A DNA stretch of 64,000 bases from an uncultured Bacteroidales bacterium (GTDB lineage Bacteria > Bacteroidota > Bacteroidia > Bacteroidales > UBA932): NCBI GenBank assembly GCA_934695325.1, contig CAKUVD010000006.1:62001-126000 (forward strand). Reading direction: 5' to 3'. The notes under the pieces are model-generated. The model was not told the origin of the DNA, ran no database searches, and was given only the letters and a program-made list of their open reading frames with translations. Positions within the stretch are counted from its first letter, which is position 1; every line of letters starts with the position of its first letter. Shown in pieces: positions 18,056 through 27,975 of this stretch. The position numbers were made by a program, and so were the translations under genes.

Positions 18056-20965
18056 TCAGTTCTTTTTGACCTTTACATTGTCAAGCCACATTCTCTTGGA
18101 ATCATTGCTGGTCTGTATTGAGAATACGGTCTCAGCAGTAGCACCTGTGACGATGATTTTGTGGTTTGTCATAGATATGAATCCCTGGGTGTCAGCCTTC
18201 ATTTCTGTGACGGTCTTGTTCTTCAGTGTCGCAGATGTTGCGTTTACTGAAGTCCCGTCGGCTGTGGAGATGACTCCCGGGCCTGCGACAATCTTTACAT
18301 CGAATGAAAGTCCTTCACATACGGCTGGTGATGCCTCGATGAGACCTGTGGTTCCGTTAGGCTCCACGTAAGGACTTGCGTCGAAGTCGAACTCCAGAGC
18401 TGACTCTGATGTCAATGCTGTGAATACAGGGAAGTCAAGTCGCCCGAATGCTGAACCTGTGCCGAATTTCATCACTCCTCCTGTAAGATATACAGAACCT
18501 GTTCCGGTGGCGTTCTTATTGTTGTCGGATATGATCTTTGCCGGCTCCCAGCCGGTCATATTGTTCTTCAGGTAGTCTGTGCGTCCGTTTGCGTCGGAAA
18601 CCCAGCCAGCGATATTTCCGGCATTCTTGACAGGAGTCGCCTTGACCCATCCGTCAGGGCATTCGTCAGCGGTAGCATTGTATTTGCTTTCCGTCTTAGG
18701 GTATATTCCGAATGCCAGGAGAGGACCGTTTCCTCCGCTCTTATGCTTGTCAAAGTCTGCCCAGAGAAGGTATCCGCTCTTGTCCGGAACCTGCTCTGTG
18801 GTGAATGTGAACTCATCGCTCCACTCTGAATCCTTATAGGCGTTGGCGTTAAGTGTAAGCCTCTTTATCTGAGCCTTGTAGGTATGCCCAGGCTCGAGAG
18901 CCGTGAATTCGAACCTTGTTCCGTGATGGGTGTACTTCGTGTCGAAATTGAAAGCGGTATGTTCGCGGATCACCTTGCCGCCGTCGATGAGCCTGATGCT
19001 GAACTTGGTGTCATTCTGCTCTTTTGCATCGAATCCGAATGATACTACGGCATATCCGTATGTCTTGCTGTAGAGCGAGAGCGTTGGCTTTGTGAGCGGG
19101 TTCGGGTCAGCAGTTGTGAATTCTACGGAGACCTCGTCGGAATCGAAGTCGTTATCGCTGGAGCCGTCGCCTACCATTGCCTTGAGAGTCGCTGTGTATG
19201 CTGTCCCCGGCTTGAGCCCTGAGACGGAATAAGATGTCGTTGTGGAAATGTAGGACTTTCCGTCAATAGTGACTTTATATGATGAAGCGCCGCTGACCTC
19301 GTCCCAGGAGAAATCGGCTGATGACGGCGTCATATCCACGCATTTGAAGTTTGCAGGGGTGTCGAGCTTCTTGGCAGCATAGCCTGCGGTTCCGACAAGC
19401 ACCTGTGTCTCATCTGAGTCGAAGGCGTGGTTGTCGTCGTACTGGGCCTTGACCGTGAAGAAGTAATATCCTGGCAGAAGGCTTGTGAACGTATGTGATG
19501 CGTCTGGAGTCTCGACTGTGTTCTTGAAGGCTGGCGAATCCTTGCCTGCAAGAGAGATGGCGTATGAGGTCGCTCCCTTTATGGCCTCCCATTCGATGGT
19601 GATGGAATTTGCTGAAGGCTTGGTCTTCACCGCCTCTGGTGAAGGTGCAGGAAGCTTTTCTGTGACAACCTGCTTTGCAGCGCCCATCACTTTCACATTG
19701 TCGAGGTTGATTCTGTATCCGGCTGCTGATTTCTCGCAGGCGAGCTTGATGCGGGTCTTGTTTGTCGCGCCCTTGACGTTGAAGGTCAATGTCGTCCATT
19801 TCCTGTTCGCTGCGGATGTCTGAGCCGGGAGCACGTTGCTGTCAATGGTTCCGTTGGTTACGGTTCCGGCGCCTTCTGCTGTGACGATGTATGTCCCGTT
19901 CTCGTTGTCGAATCTGAGGAGGTCCATTGACACAACGATGTCTTCCGGAGCAGACGAGAGTCCGCTTAGCTCAGGTGTCATTATCCATCCTCCTGCGGAG
20001 CCGGTTCCGAGCTTGAGGTAGCCCGGATGTTCGTAGACCTTGCTTCCGGCCCATTTCTCTATGCCTCTGTTCACGCGGTAATCTTCTGTCATTGTGCCGA
20101 ATGCGTCCATTGCGCCGTCTGTGCCGGCTGTTACGCTGCCGTCACCAGGCTCATTTCCTGTATATTCCTTTCCGGCCTGCTTCCCTCCAGGTGCCGTTCC
20201 TGCCTTGTTTTGGTCATAGTGTCCACCCCAGACGAACTTGCTGAAGTCCTCGGAGAAGATTTCATTGGTGGAACTTACCGCCGCTGTGATGTCTCCCTCG
20301 AACTTGGTCTCGCCGTTCATCTTGAACACCACGGAGCAAGTGAGCTCTCCCAGGGATGACGGAGTCCCGGAAATCGGGATGGAGAGCGAGCCGTCACCTT
20401 CTTTCTCTATTGCGTATTCTGTAAGCGGCTCTATGTTAAGGCCTTCTGATGCTCCGCCAAGCTTTGCGGATACGGAGACGCTCTCGCCTCCGAATGCCTT
20501 GTCCCATTTGAGCTCAAGTGTCGCGGCTGAAGCCTCTCCGGCTATGAGTGAGCCGGTAATTACAGGTTCAGACACTGCGAAGTGCCCATCGGCCTGAGTG
20601 ATCGTGATCGGTAGTTCCTTGCCACCGCCGATGAGCCAGAGAGTTCCTGTTCTCTTGTCTCCAGGGTTTCTGTCGGCTTCGACTTCTATCCATTGGTACT
20701 CCTCTCCGTTTCCGGTTCCTTCGGACGGAGTGGTGTGAAACCAGGCGTCTGTGCTGTTGCCTTCAGCGTCTTTGCATTCGATACGGGTGGACCAGTTCCC
20801 GGCGAATCGGATGGATATTTTGGAAGAGGCTCCGGAATTGTAGGTCAGTTCAAGCGCATCCGTCGCCCTTCTGAGGGGTGCCTCGGTTTCTTCTGAGCAA
20901 GAGGTCAGAAGAGAAGCCCCTATAAATATCGGTATGGACAGGATCCACGATTTGTGTAGTTTCAT
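18056..20965 (-). CDS. Large multi-domain surface lipoprotein
   Basis: From ATG 20965 the protein has 969 residues. MKLHKSWILSIPIFIGASLLTSC is a lipoprotein signal peptide; an upstream in-frame start at 21196 would bury it and overlap the promoter region. In order: a BACON-like Ig domain (about 30-130), a second beta domain to about 230, a lectin-like region (about 240-430, beginning EDFSKFVWGGHYDQ), fibronectin type III units near 440, 535 and 625, and a C-terminal beta domain from about 727 (SGYLLWADFDKH). It looks like a surface ligand-binding protein, the position held by SusE/SusF or SGBP proteins in polysaccharide loci. It heads the operon with the secreted phosphatase and is divergent from SusC. 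Confidence 0.82.
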   Translation of the reverse strand: MKLHKSWILSIPIFIGASLLTSCSEETEAPLRRATDALELTYNSGASSKISIRFAGNWSTRIECKDAEGNSTDAWFHTTPSEGTGNGEEYQWIEVEADRNPGDKRTGTLWLIGGGKELPITITQADGHFAVSEPVITGSLIAGEASAATLELKWDKAFGGESVSVSAKLGGASEGLNIEPLTEYAIEKEGDGSLSIPISGTPSSLGELTCSVVFKMNGETKFEGDITAAVSSTNEIFSEDFSKFVWGGHYDQNKAGTAPGGKQAGKEYTGNEPGDGSVTAGTDGAMDAFGTMTEDYRVNRGIEKWAGSKVYEHPGYLKLGTGSAGGWIMTPELSGLSSAPEDIVVSMDLLRFDNENGTYIVTAEGAGTVTNGTIDSNVLPAQTSAANRKWTTLTFNVKGATNKTRIKLACEKSAAGYRINLDNVKVMGAAKQVVTEKLPAPSPEAVKTKPSANSITIEWEAIKGATSYAISLAGKDSPAFKNTVETPDASHTFTSLLPGYYFFTVKAQYDDNHAFDSDETQVLVGTAGYAAKKLDTPANFKCVDMTPSSADFSWDEVSGASSYKVTIDGKSYISTTTSYSVSGLKPGTAYTATLKAMVGDGSSDNDFDSDEVSVEFTTADPNPLTKPTLSLYSKTYGYAVVSFGFDAKEQNDTKFSIRLIDGGKVIREHTAFNFDTKYTHHGTRFEFTALEPGHTYKAQIKRLTLNANAYKDSEWSDEFTFTTEQVPDKSGYLLWADFDKHKSGGNGPLLAFGIYPKTESKYNATADECPDGWVKATPVKNAGNIAGWVSDANGRTDYLKNNMTGWEPAKIISDNNKNATGTGSVYLTGGVMKFGTGSAFGRLDFPVFTALTSESALEFDFDASPYVEPNGTTGLIEASPAVCEGLSFDVKIVAGPGVISTADGTSVNATSATLKNKTVTEMKADTQGFISMTNHKIIVTGATAETVFSIQTSNDSKRMWLDNVKVKKN

Positions 20966-21278
20966 TTTTTCTCGGATTAGTCTCATCGAAGACGGAATCC
21001 GGAAATCCGGCGATGCAAATATACATCTTTTTTTATTGAGTTTTTCATTTCGAGTAACTTTTTTTGTAAAAAAGCTTTGAAAATGAAAAAATCGCCGTAA
21101 ATTTGCACTCGACAATGAAAACAAAAAACGTTTTTCGATGCGCCTATGCGAAATGAAATGAAACGCAATAACCGCTAAAACAAAATAAAAAATCATTAAT
21201 ATCTAAAAATCAATTATCGAGGACAGGAATCCGGAATCTGGCAAGAGTAATACTTATCCTGTTTTTTATAATTGAAAA
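20966..21278. promoter_or_regulatory. Divergent regulatory region between the surface lipoprotein and SusC
   Basis: These 313 bases carry no gene. On the minus strand a -7 box TATATTTG lies at 21023-21016. On the plus strand TTTG at 21076-21079, 18 bases, then TAAATTTG at 21098-21105 drives susC, leaving a leader of about 165 bases. Decamer CGAAATGAAA occurs at 21043-21052 (minus) and 21149-21158 (plus). The second copy extends to CGAAATGAAATGAAACG (21149-21165), inside the susC leader. Confidence 0.65.
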
Positions 21279-24200
21279 ATGAAGTTAAGATATAATTTGA
21301 CCGTACTTTTGTCGGTCTTGACGCTTCTCGTCGCCTTGCCTCGACAGGTTATGGCGCAGACGGGCAGTATAACGGTCTCAGGAAAAGTCCTTGACGAGAC
21401 CGGTGAGCCTGTCGTCGGAGCATTTGTCTTTATACCGGGGACTGCTTCCGGCGCTACTGTCGATATTGACGGCGCTTATTCTATTAAAGTCCCTTCTGAC
21501 GCCACTTTGGAATATAGCTGTGTCGGCTATAGGAAAGTCACTGAGAAGGTGGCCGGACGCCAGGTCATCAACATTGTCCTGCCTGCTGACAATACATCTC
21601 TGGACGAGAGCGTTGTCGTCGGCTATGGCATTCAGAAACGTCGCGATATCGTCGGTGCGGTAGAGAGCATAACTACTGATGATATGCAGGAGAGGATGGG
21701 CTCGTCAATGAGCATTTCCAGAGCCTTGCAGGGAGCTGTGCCCGGACTGACGATGACATTCTCCGACGGCAAGCCTAACAGAGGTGCCACAGTGCGCATC
21801 CGCGGCGCTGAGAACTCCATCGGGTCGGGCGGCTCCGCACTCGTGCTCGTGGACGGCATCGAGGCTGATATGTCCACTGTGAACCCGGATGATATCGCAT
21901 CTGTAACAGTCCTGAAGGACGCATCATCTACAGCCGTATATGGCGCAAGGGGAACATTCGGCGTTATCCTTCTCACGACCAAGACACCTACCAAGGGACA
22001 GGCGAAAATCTCCTATAACGGTACATTCTCGGTCTATAAGCGTACTGTCACGCCTCAGATGGTAACCAACGGATATGACTTCACCACCACGTTCCTGGAG
22101 TCCTATATCAATGCCAAGGGAACAGATCCTGCGAACATAAACAATGTATTCAAGTTCTCGCGTACTTGGTACAGCGAGCTCGAGAAGAGAAACAATGACC
22201 CTTCATACGAGAAGTGGAGAGTGAACAACAAGGGCGCATACGAGTATTTCGGAAATACCAGCTGGTATGACGTGTTCTACAAGAAGTTCACTACTGGCCA
22301 GCAGCACAACATCAGCGTGACCGGTGGCTCCGACATCGCGAACTATTATGTGTCAGGGCGTATGTTCGAGCAGGGCGGAATCTATAACGCCGGCGATGAG
22401 AAATATCGCCAGTTCAATGTGAAGGCGAAGGGTTCAGTGAAGATCCGTCCTTGGTTCAAGGTGGAGAACACCACTGACTTTATGATCAGGACATCTCACC
22501 AGCCGACAGCGCACACTGGCATTGACACTACTCCTGTGAACATTAACCGTATGCTCAACCATCAGGGCTATCCTGTGGCTCTCGTAACGAATCCTGACGG
22601 AACTTGGACTGAGGCGGCCGTATATACAGGATGGGCCGGTTTTGTGGAGGGCAACTCGTGGAGAAAGGACAAGAAGTTCGATATGACGAACAAGACTGCC
22701 GCTACCATCACCTTCCTTAAGGATGTGCTTGTCGGAAGCGCTGACTTCAGTATTTATTATAATCAGACTGAGCGCCGCCAGGCTCTGAACAGCTACACTT
22801 TCTACACTTCTCCGACCAGTTCGGCCCAGAGGCCTGCCGGCTCCCTTTATGAGGAGAGGGCTTACAACCGTAGCAGGCTCACGGGTAATGCAACATTGAC
22901 CTATACTCCGAAGCTTGGTGACAAGAACTCATTGACAATCCTCGGCGGCTGGAACATTGAAGACTATAACTACAAGACTACTCTCATCAACCGGGAGGGA
23001 ATTATGATAGCTGACAGGCCTAACTTTGACCTGCTCAACGGCGAGGCTATGAAGATTGCCGACAACGGCAGTTCATCTTCTGCGCTTGTCGGAGCATTCT
23101 ACCGTATCAGCTACAGCTACAAGTCCAAGTATCTTCTTGAGACCAGCGGACGTTATGACGGCAACAGTAAGTTCCCTTCAAATCAGAGATGGGGATTCTT
23201 CCCTTCAGCATCTGCCGGATGGCGTATTTCTGAGGAGGGCTTCCTGAAAGATGCCGACTGGCTGGACAACCTCAAGATCCGCGTCTCTGCCGGAACTGCC
23301 GGTAACGGCCTTATCAGCAATGCCTATGCTTATCTTTCAAAGATGGGCATCTCGCAGTCCTCTCTGCTCAACAACGGCGCTGTGTTCAACTATACATCCG
23401 CCCCTGTCCCTATCCCTAGCTCACTGACTTGGGAGAAGGCCACGACCTATGATGTCGGTCTCGATTTCGAGGCTCTCAACGGGCGTCTCAATTTCTCCGG
23501 AGACATATATCGGAAACTGACTACGGATATGTATGTGGTCGGCGACGAACTTCCTGCGGTCTATGGAAACAGCGCTCCGAAAGGAAACTATGCTGATATG
23601 AAAACTGACGGATGGGAGTTCAGCATCTCCTGGAGAGACTCTTACAAGGTGGGCGGCAAGGTGCTCAGCTATAATATCAAGGCCTCTATGTGGGACTATG
23701 TGAGCAAGATAACCCGCTATACCAGCAAGACCAACACTCTGCCTACTAACTATGCAACCCATTATTATGAGGGTATGACTCTCGGCGAACTGTGGGGCTA
23801 CAAGTGCACCGGCCTGTTCCAGAGCGACGAGGAGGCGCAGACTCACGCCAACTATTCCAAGTTCAGCGGAGACAATGTAGTATGGTCGGCCGGAGACCCG
23901 AGGTATGAGGACCTGAACGGAGACGGCTATGTGAACAATGGCAACAATACACTTGGAAATCACGGTGACCTCATCAAGATAGGTAATACGAACCCTCGCT
24001 ATATGTACAGCATCCAGGGTGGCGTAAGCTGGAACGGAATCGGTCTCAGTATGATGTGGCAGGGCGTCGGCAAGCGTGACTGGTATCCGGCCAAGGAGTC
24101 CGGGTATTTCTGGGGTCAGTACGGTCGCCCATACAGTATGGCATTGCCTTGGCATACTTCGGACAGATGGTCCGAGACGAATCGCGATGCCTACTGGCCT

Positions 24201-24551
24201 AGGCTGGTCGCATACCAGGCGAGCGGCGCGCAGCGCATCCTTTCCCAGCCGAACACCCGTTATCTTCAGAGCGCAAGATACATCAGGATGAAAAACCTCA
24301 CATTGGACTACAGCTTCCCTAAGAAGGTGGTCGAGGCAATGAGACTCCAGAATCTGAAGATCTTCTTCTCGGGCGAGAACCTCCTCACCTTCACTCCTCT
24401 GAGGCATCACGCAAAGAACTACGATCCTGAGGGCCTTTACCCAGGAGACCAGGACTGGGGCACGAACAAGTCAGGCTCCGACAACTATGGTGACGGCGAC
24501 GGATATCCGACGATGCGTTCTTATACTTTCGGTCTGAACATTACATTTTAA
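21279..24551 (+). CDS. SusC-like TonB-dependent outer-membrane transporter
   Basis: A 1090-residue SusC/RagA-family protein. Residues 1-27 form a signal peptide ending near VMAQ. A carboxypeptidase-D-regulatory-like domain follows (SITVSGKVLDETGEPVVGAFV), then the TonB box and plug region (LDESVVVGYGIQKRRDIVGAVESI) and a 22-stranded barrel ending in YTFGLNITF, with a C-terminal aromatic residue as usual. SusC proteins import oligomers bound by the paired SusD. Here the partners are phosphoesterases and a glycerol-1-phosphate dehydrogenase rather than glycoside hydrolases, which points to a phosphorylated substrate. It is first in a plus-strand operon through 30490. Confidence 0.97.
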   Translation: MKLRYNLTVLLSVLTLLVALPRQVMAQTGSITVSGKVLDETGEPVVGAFVFIPGTASGATVDIDGAYSIKVPSDATLEYSCVGYRKVTEKVAGRQVINIVLPADNTSLDESVVVGYGIQKRRDIVGAVESITTDDMQERMGSSMSISRALQGAVPGLTMTFSDGKPNRGATVRIRGAENSIGSGGSALVLVDGIEADMSTVNPDDIASVTVLKDASSTAVYGARGTFGVILLTTKTPTKGQAKISYNGTFSVYKRTVTPQMVTNGYDFTTTFLESYINAKGTDPANINNVFKFSRTWYSELEKRNNDPSYEKWRVNNKGAYEYFGNTSWYDVFYKKFTTGQQHNISVTGGSDIANYYVSGRMFEQGGIYNAGDEKYRQFNVKAKGSVKIRPWFKVENTTDFMIRTSHQPTAHTGIDTTPVNINRMLNHQGYPVALVTNPDGTWTEAAVYTGWAGFVEGNSWRKDKKFDMTNKTAATITFLKDVLVGSADFSIYYNQTERRQALNSYTFYTSPTSSAQRPAGSLYEERAYNRSRLTGNATLTYTPKLGDKNSLTILGGWNIEDYNYKTTLINREGIMIADRPNFDLLNGEAMKIADNGSSSSALVGAFYRISYSYKSKYLLETSGRYDGNSKFPSNQRWGFFPSASAGWRISEEGFLKDADWLDNLKIRVSAGTAGNGLISNAYAYLSKMGISQSSLLNNGAVFNYTSAPVPIPSSLTWEKATTYDVGLDFEALNGRLNFSGDIYRKLTTDMYVVGDELPAVYGNSAPKGNYADMKTDGWEFSISWRDSYKVGGKVLSYNIKASMWDYVSKITRYTSKTNTLPTNYATHYYEGMTLGELWGYKCTGLFQSDEEAQTHANYSKFSGDNVVWSAGDPRYEDLNGDGYVNNGNNTLGNHGDLIKIGNTNPRYMYSIQGGVSWNGIGLSMMWQGVGKRDWYPAKESGYFWGQYGRPYSMALPWHTSDRWSETNRDAYWPRLVAYQASGAQRILSQPNTRYLQSARYIRMKNLTLDYSFPKKVVEAMRLQNLKIFFSGENLLTFTPLRHHAKNYDPEGLYPGDQDWGTNKSGSDNYGDGDGYPTMRSYTFGLNITF

Positions 24552-24563
24552 TTAGAAGACAAG

Positions 24564-26339
24564 ATGAAACTCAATATATCAATATTTGCCGCTGCAGCGT
24601 TGATGCTGACTTCCTGCGAGGGATTTCTCAACAGGGAGCCTATAGCGGAAATCGGTTCCGGGGACTATTTCACGGATGAGAACTCGCTGGTGACATATAC
24701 CAACGGATTTCTCCAGAAATATACTCCAGGGTATCAGGACCTTGGGTTCGGTGATGGCTACTCTGACATTGTCGCCACCAAGAATTCGTTCACATTCCTC
24801 ACGAACCCTTCCTGGACGGCTGACCTGCAGAGCGGATGGAGTTCCGGAAACTGGAATGACATCTATAACATAAACTATTTCCTGGCTCACTTCAGAGAGG
24901 TCAATGGTGTTTCAGAAGAGGCTCTTAGGCATTATGAGGGCACGGCAAGGTTCTGGAGAGCCTGGCAGTACTGGGACAAGGTGAAGACATTCGGTGCAGT
25001 TCCGTGGTATGACGAGCCGATCGATCCGGATGATATGGAGAAACTGTACAAAGGCCGTGACAGCCGCGAGTATGTAATGGACAAGATCCTCGAGGACCTT
25101 GACTATGCTTGCGATAACTGCTACGCCAAGGATCCGTGGATAAACAATGCCAGGGTGAACAAATATATCGCATTGGCATTCAAGTCAAGAGTCTGTCTGT
25201 TTGAGGGTACATATCGAAAATATCATTCGGTGGATCCTTCCACGGGTAAGGCCTGGGAAGACAAGGACGGAGCCGAGAAATTCCTTCGTGAGTGTGTCAA
25301 GGCTGACGAGGAACTTATGAACTCCGGCGCTTATTCTCTTGTAAGCAATCCGGCCAATGTCCAGACACAGTATAGAAAGCTCTTCACTCAGGAGGCTGTG
25401 GATCATACAGAGGTCATCTGGGCTCGTGAGATGAATACTGGCCTCACTACGTTCCACGCTCTTACTTGGTACTATACTTCAGGAAGTATGGGTGAGAGAT
25501 GGTCCCTGGACCAGGACTTCGTGAAGACGTATCTGAACCTTGACGGCTCGCGCCATACGGCCACGGGCGAGACTTTCACGGAAGAGGTGAAGGACAGGGA
25601 CTACAGGCTCCAGCAGAGCATCATCACTCCAGGCTACTCTAAACTCGTCGGAGGTGTCCCTACACAGACTGCTCAGGACTTCGCTGTCACTCTTACCGGG
25701 TACCAGGTGATAAAGTTCAATATCGACGACAAGGGCTATGAGTCCGCAAGCATCTGCTATAACTCGCTTCCTATCTTCCGTTACGCCGAAGTGCTTCTCG
25801 ATTATGCGGAGGCCAAGGCTGAGCTAGGCGAGTTCAGCGATGAGGTATGGAACAGGACCATCAAGCCGCTCCGTGAAAGAGCCGGTGTAAATGGCATAAG
25901 ACCAGCATCTGCGGATCCTTATCTCCAGTCTTATTACGGCATCAGTGACAAGGACATCCTTGAGATCAGAAGGGAGCGTGCGATCGAGCTGCTTCTTGAG
26001 GGCCGCAGGTACGACGACCTTATGCGCTGGCATCTTGGAGAGCTGCTGAACAAGACGTGGTATGGCATTTACATCCCTGCTATGGGTACGGCGTATGACC
26101 TCAATGGTGACGGCATCAATGATGTCTGCGTTGTCAAGGACAAGGCCGGAAATGAAAGCGGTGTCTCCTATATCGTGCTTGAGGGACAGAATTCGCAGTA
26201 CTCTCTCGAGAACGGAACGAGCGGCCGTCTCATATATAGCCTGACCAGGAATTTCGAGGAGAAGAGATATCTCAGACCTATTCCTAAGGCCGCTACGGAC
26301 ATTAACCCTAATCTCGGACAAAACTACTACTGGAAATAA
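24564..26339 (+). CDS. SusD-like substrate-binding lipoprotein
   Basis: A 591-residue SusD/RagB-family lipoprotein. The signal MKLNISIFAAAALMLTSC gives a lipidated cysteine, followed by the family opening EGFLNREPIAEIGSGDYFTDENSL. Tetratricopeptide-like helices and the C-terminal signature EIRRERAIELLLEGRRYDDLMRW are present. SusD caps the SusC barrel and captures the ligand at the cell surface. It lies 12 bases after susC. No glycoside hydrolase gene occurs in this operon, so the ligand need not be a plain polysaccharide. Confidence 0.97.
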   Translation: MKLNISIFAAAALMLTSCEGFLNREPIAEIGSGDYFTDENSLVTYTNGFLQKYTPGYQDLGFGDGYSDIVATKNSFTFLTNPSWTADLQSGWSSGNWNDIYNINYFLAHFREVNGVSEEALRHYEGTARFWRAWQYWDKVKTFGAVPWYDEPIDPDDMEKLYKGRDSREYVMDKILEDLDYACDNCYAKDPWINNARVNKYIALAFKSRVCLFEGTYRKYHSVDPSTGKAWEDKDGAEKFLRECVKADEELMNSGAYSLVSNPANVQTQYRKLFTQEAVDHTEVIWAREMNTGLTTFHALTWYYTSGSMGERWSLDQDFVKTYLNLDGSRHTATGETFTEEVKDRDYRLQQSIITPGYSKLVGGVPTQTAQDFAVTLTGYQVIKFNIDDKGYESASICYNSLPIFRYAEVLLDYAEAKAELGEFSDEVWNRTIKPLRERAGVNGIRPASADPYLQSYYGISDKDILEIRRERAIELLLEGRRYDDLMRWHLGELLNKTWYGIYIPAMGTAYDLNGDGINDVCVVKDKAGNESGVSYIVLEGQNSQYSLENGTSGRLIYSLTRNFEEKRYLRPIPKAATDINPNLGQNYYWK

Positions 26340-26351
26340 AGTAAACTGAAA

Positions 26352-27923
26352 ATGAAAACTTTCATAAAAAGTGCTATAATGTCTGTCGCCCTGTCCGCAT
26401 TCGTATTGACAGGCTGCAGCAAGGACGATATGCCGAAAGTAAAGACTGATATAACAGAAGGTAACGACATCTATGGTGTCGTTACCGATACTGACGGCAA
26501 CAGGCTTCAGGGCGTTACTGTAAGTGACGGATATAACTGTTCGGTGACCGACGAGAATGGCGTGTATCAGCTGAAGCGCGGTGAATTCTCTTACCAGGTT
26601 TTCGTATCCGTGCCTGCTGATTGCAAGATTCCTATTGAAGAAGGGCAGCCTCATTTCTGGAGGCAGCTCTCTTCTGACCAGGAGAGATATGACTTCCAGC
26701 TTGAGAAGCTTGACGCTGTGGAGGATGATTTCGATTTCTTCTGCATCGCAGACCCTCAGTGTCAGAACACGACCCATATCAATAGGTATATGAGCGAGAC
26801 GGTTCCTGATATCATCGAGTCCGTCAAGTCCTGCACACTTCCTGTATATGGAATGGTCCTTGGCGATGTTGGATACAACACCTATAGCAATGACTACACC
26901 AATGCCGTGTTCCCGCTGATGAAGATAGCTCTCTCGACAGACAAGAATGCCGGCTTGCCTCTCTTCAAGATTATGGGAAACCACGACTACAAAGTGCTCA
27001 ACGTCCCGAAGGATTCTTATACAGTCGCCCACGATATCAAAGTCCAGAGAAACTTTGAGGTGACTTTCGGACCTATCAACTACTCGTTCAACCGCGGACA
27101 GGCTCATATCATCGGTATGGATGATATGATATTCCCGAACCACAATGACTACGAGCTCGGATTTCGTGATGACCAGCTTGAGTGGCTGAGACAGGACCTG
27201 GCCAATGTCCCTAAGGACAAGATGATCATCTTCTGTGTGCATATCCCTCTGAGGGACAGCCACAATAAGAATGTCCAGGAAGTTCTTGCCCTTTTGAAGG
27301 AGTACTCCTGCTTCCACGTGATGTCAGGTCATACTCACTACGCCGAGAATGACGAGTATGAAGATCACTACGAGCACGTCCACGGTGCGGCTTGCGGTGC
27401 CTGGTGGCATTCCACCATCAATACCGATGGTACTCCTAATGGCTATGCCATCTACAAGGTCGAGGGCAACAGGATTACGGACTGGGTATATAAGGCTACC
27501 GGCGAGAGCGAGGATTTCCAGCTTCGCCTCTACAAGGGCAGTGATGTGTTCTTCCCTGGCTTCTCATCATCCTATAGCTTCTTCTACAATAAGGAAAATG
27601 ACCTCATCGCTGATATCTGGAATGCGGACAGCGCTTGGAAGGTAGAAGTATATGAGAATGGTGCGCTTACCGGGGAGATGGTTCCTTTCGGCAGCGAGGC
27701 CAAGGGCAAGAGCCGTGACGCCTGGGCTACGGGCTATCATTGCAGCGTACAGGGACGCGACCCTAAGAATTATGACAGGACAAGTAATTCCCATATGTAT
27801 CATTATACACTGAAGGACCCGTCTTCAACCGTCAAGGTTGTCGCCACAGATCGCTTCGGAAGAAAATATGAACAGGATCACATCACGACGAATACCGTCG
27901 AGGACTATCCGGATAATTTTTAG
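26352..27923 (+). CDS. Calcineurin-like phosphoesterase lipoprotein
   Basis: A 523-residue lipoprotein (MKTFIKSAIMSVALSAFVLTGC). Residues 35-115 form a beta domain of the kind often found before Bacteroidetes calcineurin-like enzymes (DIYGVVTDTDGNRLQGVTV). The catalytic domain shows FCIADPQC (metal-binding D, with Q where H is common), GDVGYN, GNHDYK, FCVHIPL and SGHTHY. A C-terminal beta domain follows (YKATGESEDFQLRLYKG onward). It probably cleaves a phosphoester at the cell surface or in the periplasm. Located 12 bases after susD and upstream of the glycerol-1-phosphate dehydrogenase, it is the second phosphoesterase of the locus. Confidence 0.92.
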   Translation: MKTFIKSAIMSVALSAFVLTGCSKDDMPKVKTDITEGNDIYGVVTDTDGNRLQGVTVSDGYNCSVTDENGVYQLKRGEFSYQVFVSVPADCKIPIEEGQPHFWRQLSSDQERYDFQLEKLDAVEDDFDFFCIADPQCQNTTHINRYMSETVPDIIESVKSCTLPVYGMVLGDVGYNTYSNDYTNAVFPLMKIALSTDKNAGLPLFKIMGNHDYKVLNVPKDSYTVAHDIKVQRNFEVTFGPINYSFNRGQAHIIGMDDMIFPNHNDYELGFRDDQLEWLRQDLANVPKDKMIIFCVHIPLRDSHNKNVQEVLALLKEYSCFHVMSGHTHYAENDEYEDHYEHVHGAACGAWWHSTINTDGTPNGYAIYKVEGNRITDWVYKATGESEDFQLRLYKGSDVFFPGFSSSYSFFYNKENDLIADIWNADSAWKVEVYENGALTGEMVPFGSEAKGKSRDAWATGYHCSVQGRDPKNYDRTSNSHMYHYTLKDPSSTVKVVATDRFGRKYEQDHITTNTVEDYPDNF

Positions 27924-27975
27924 TTTTTTTACAGCCTCCGGCCGGGGGCAGTGTTTAAAAATTTGAGATGTTAGT

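Noticed and set aside
25824..27317. Long minus-strand open frame across the SusD and phosphoesterase genes
   Set aside because: It spans the boundary of two clear plus-strand genes and shows no recognisable motif.
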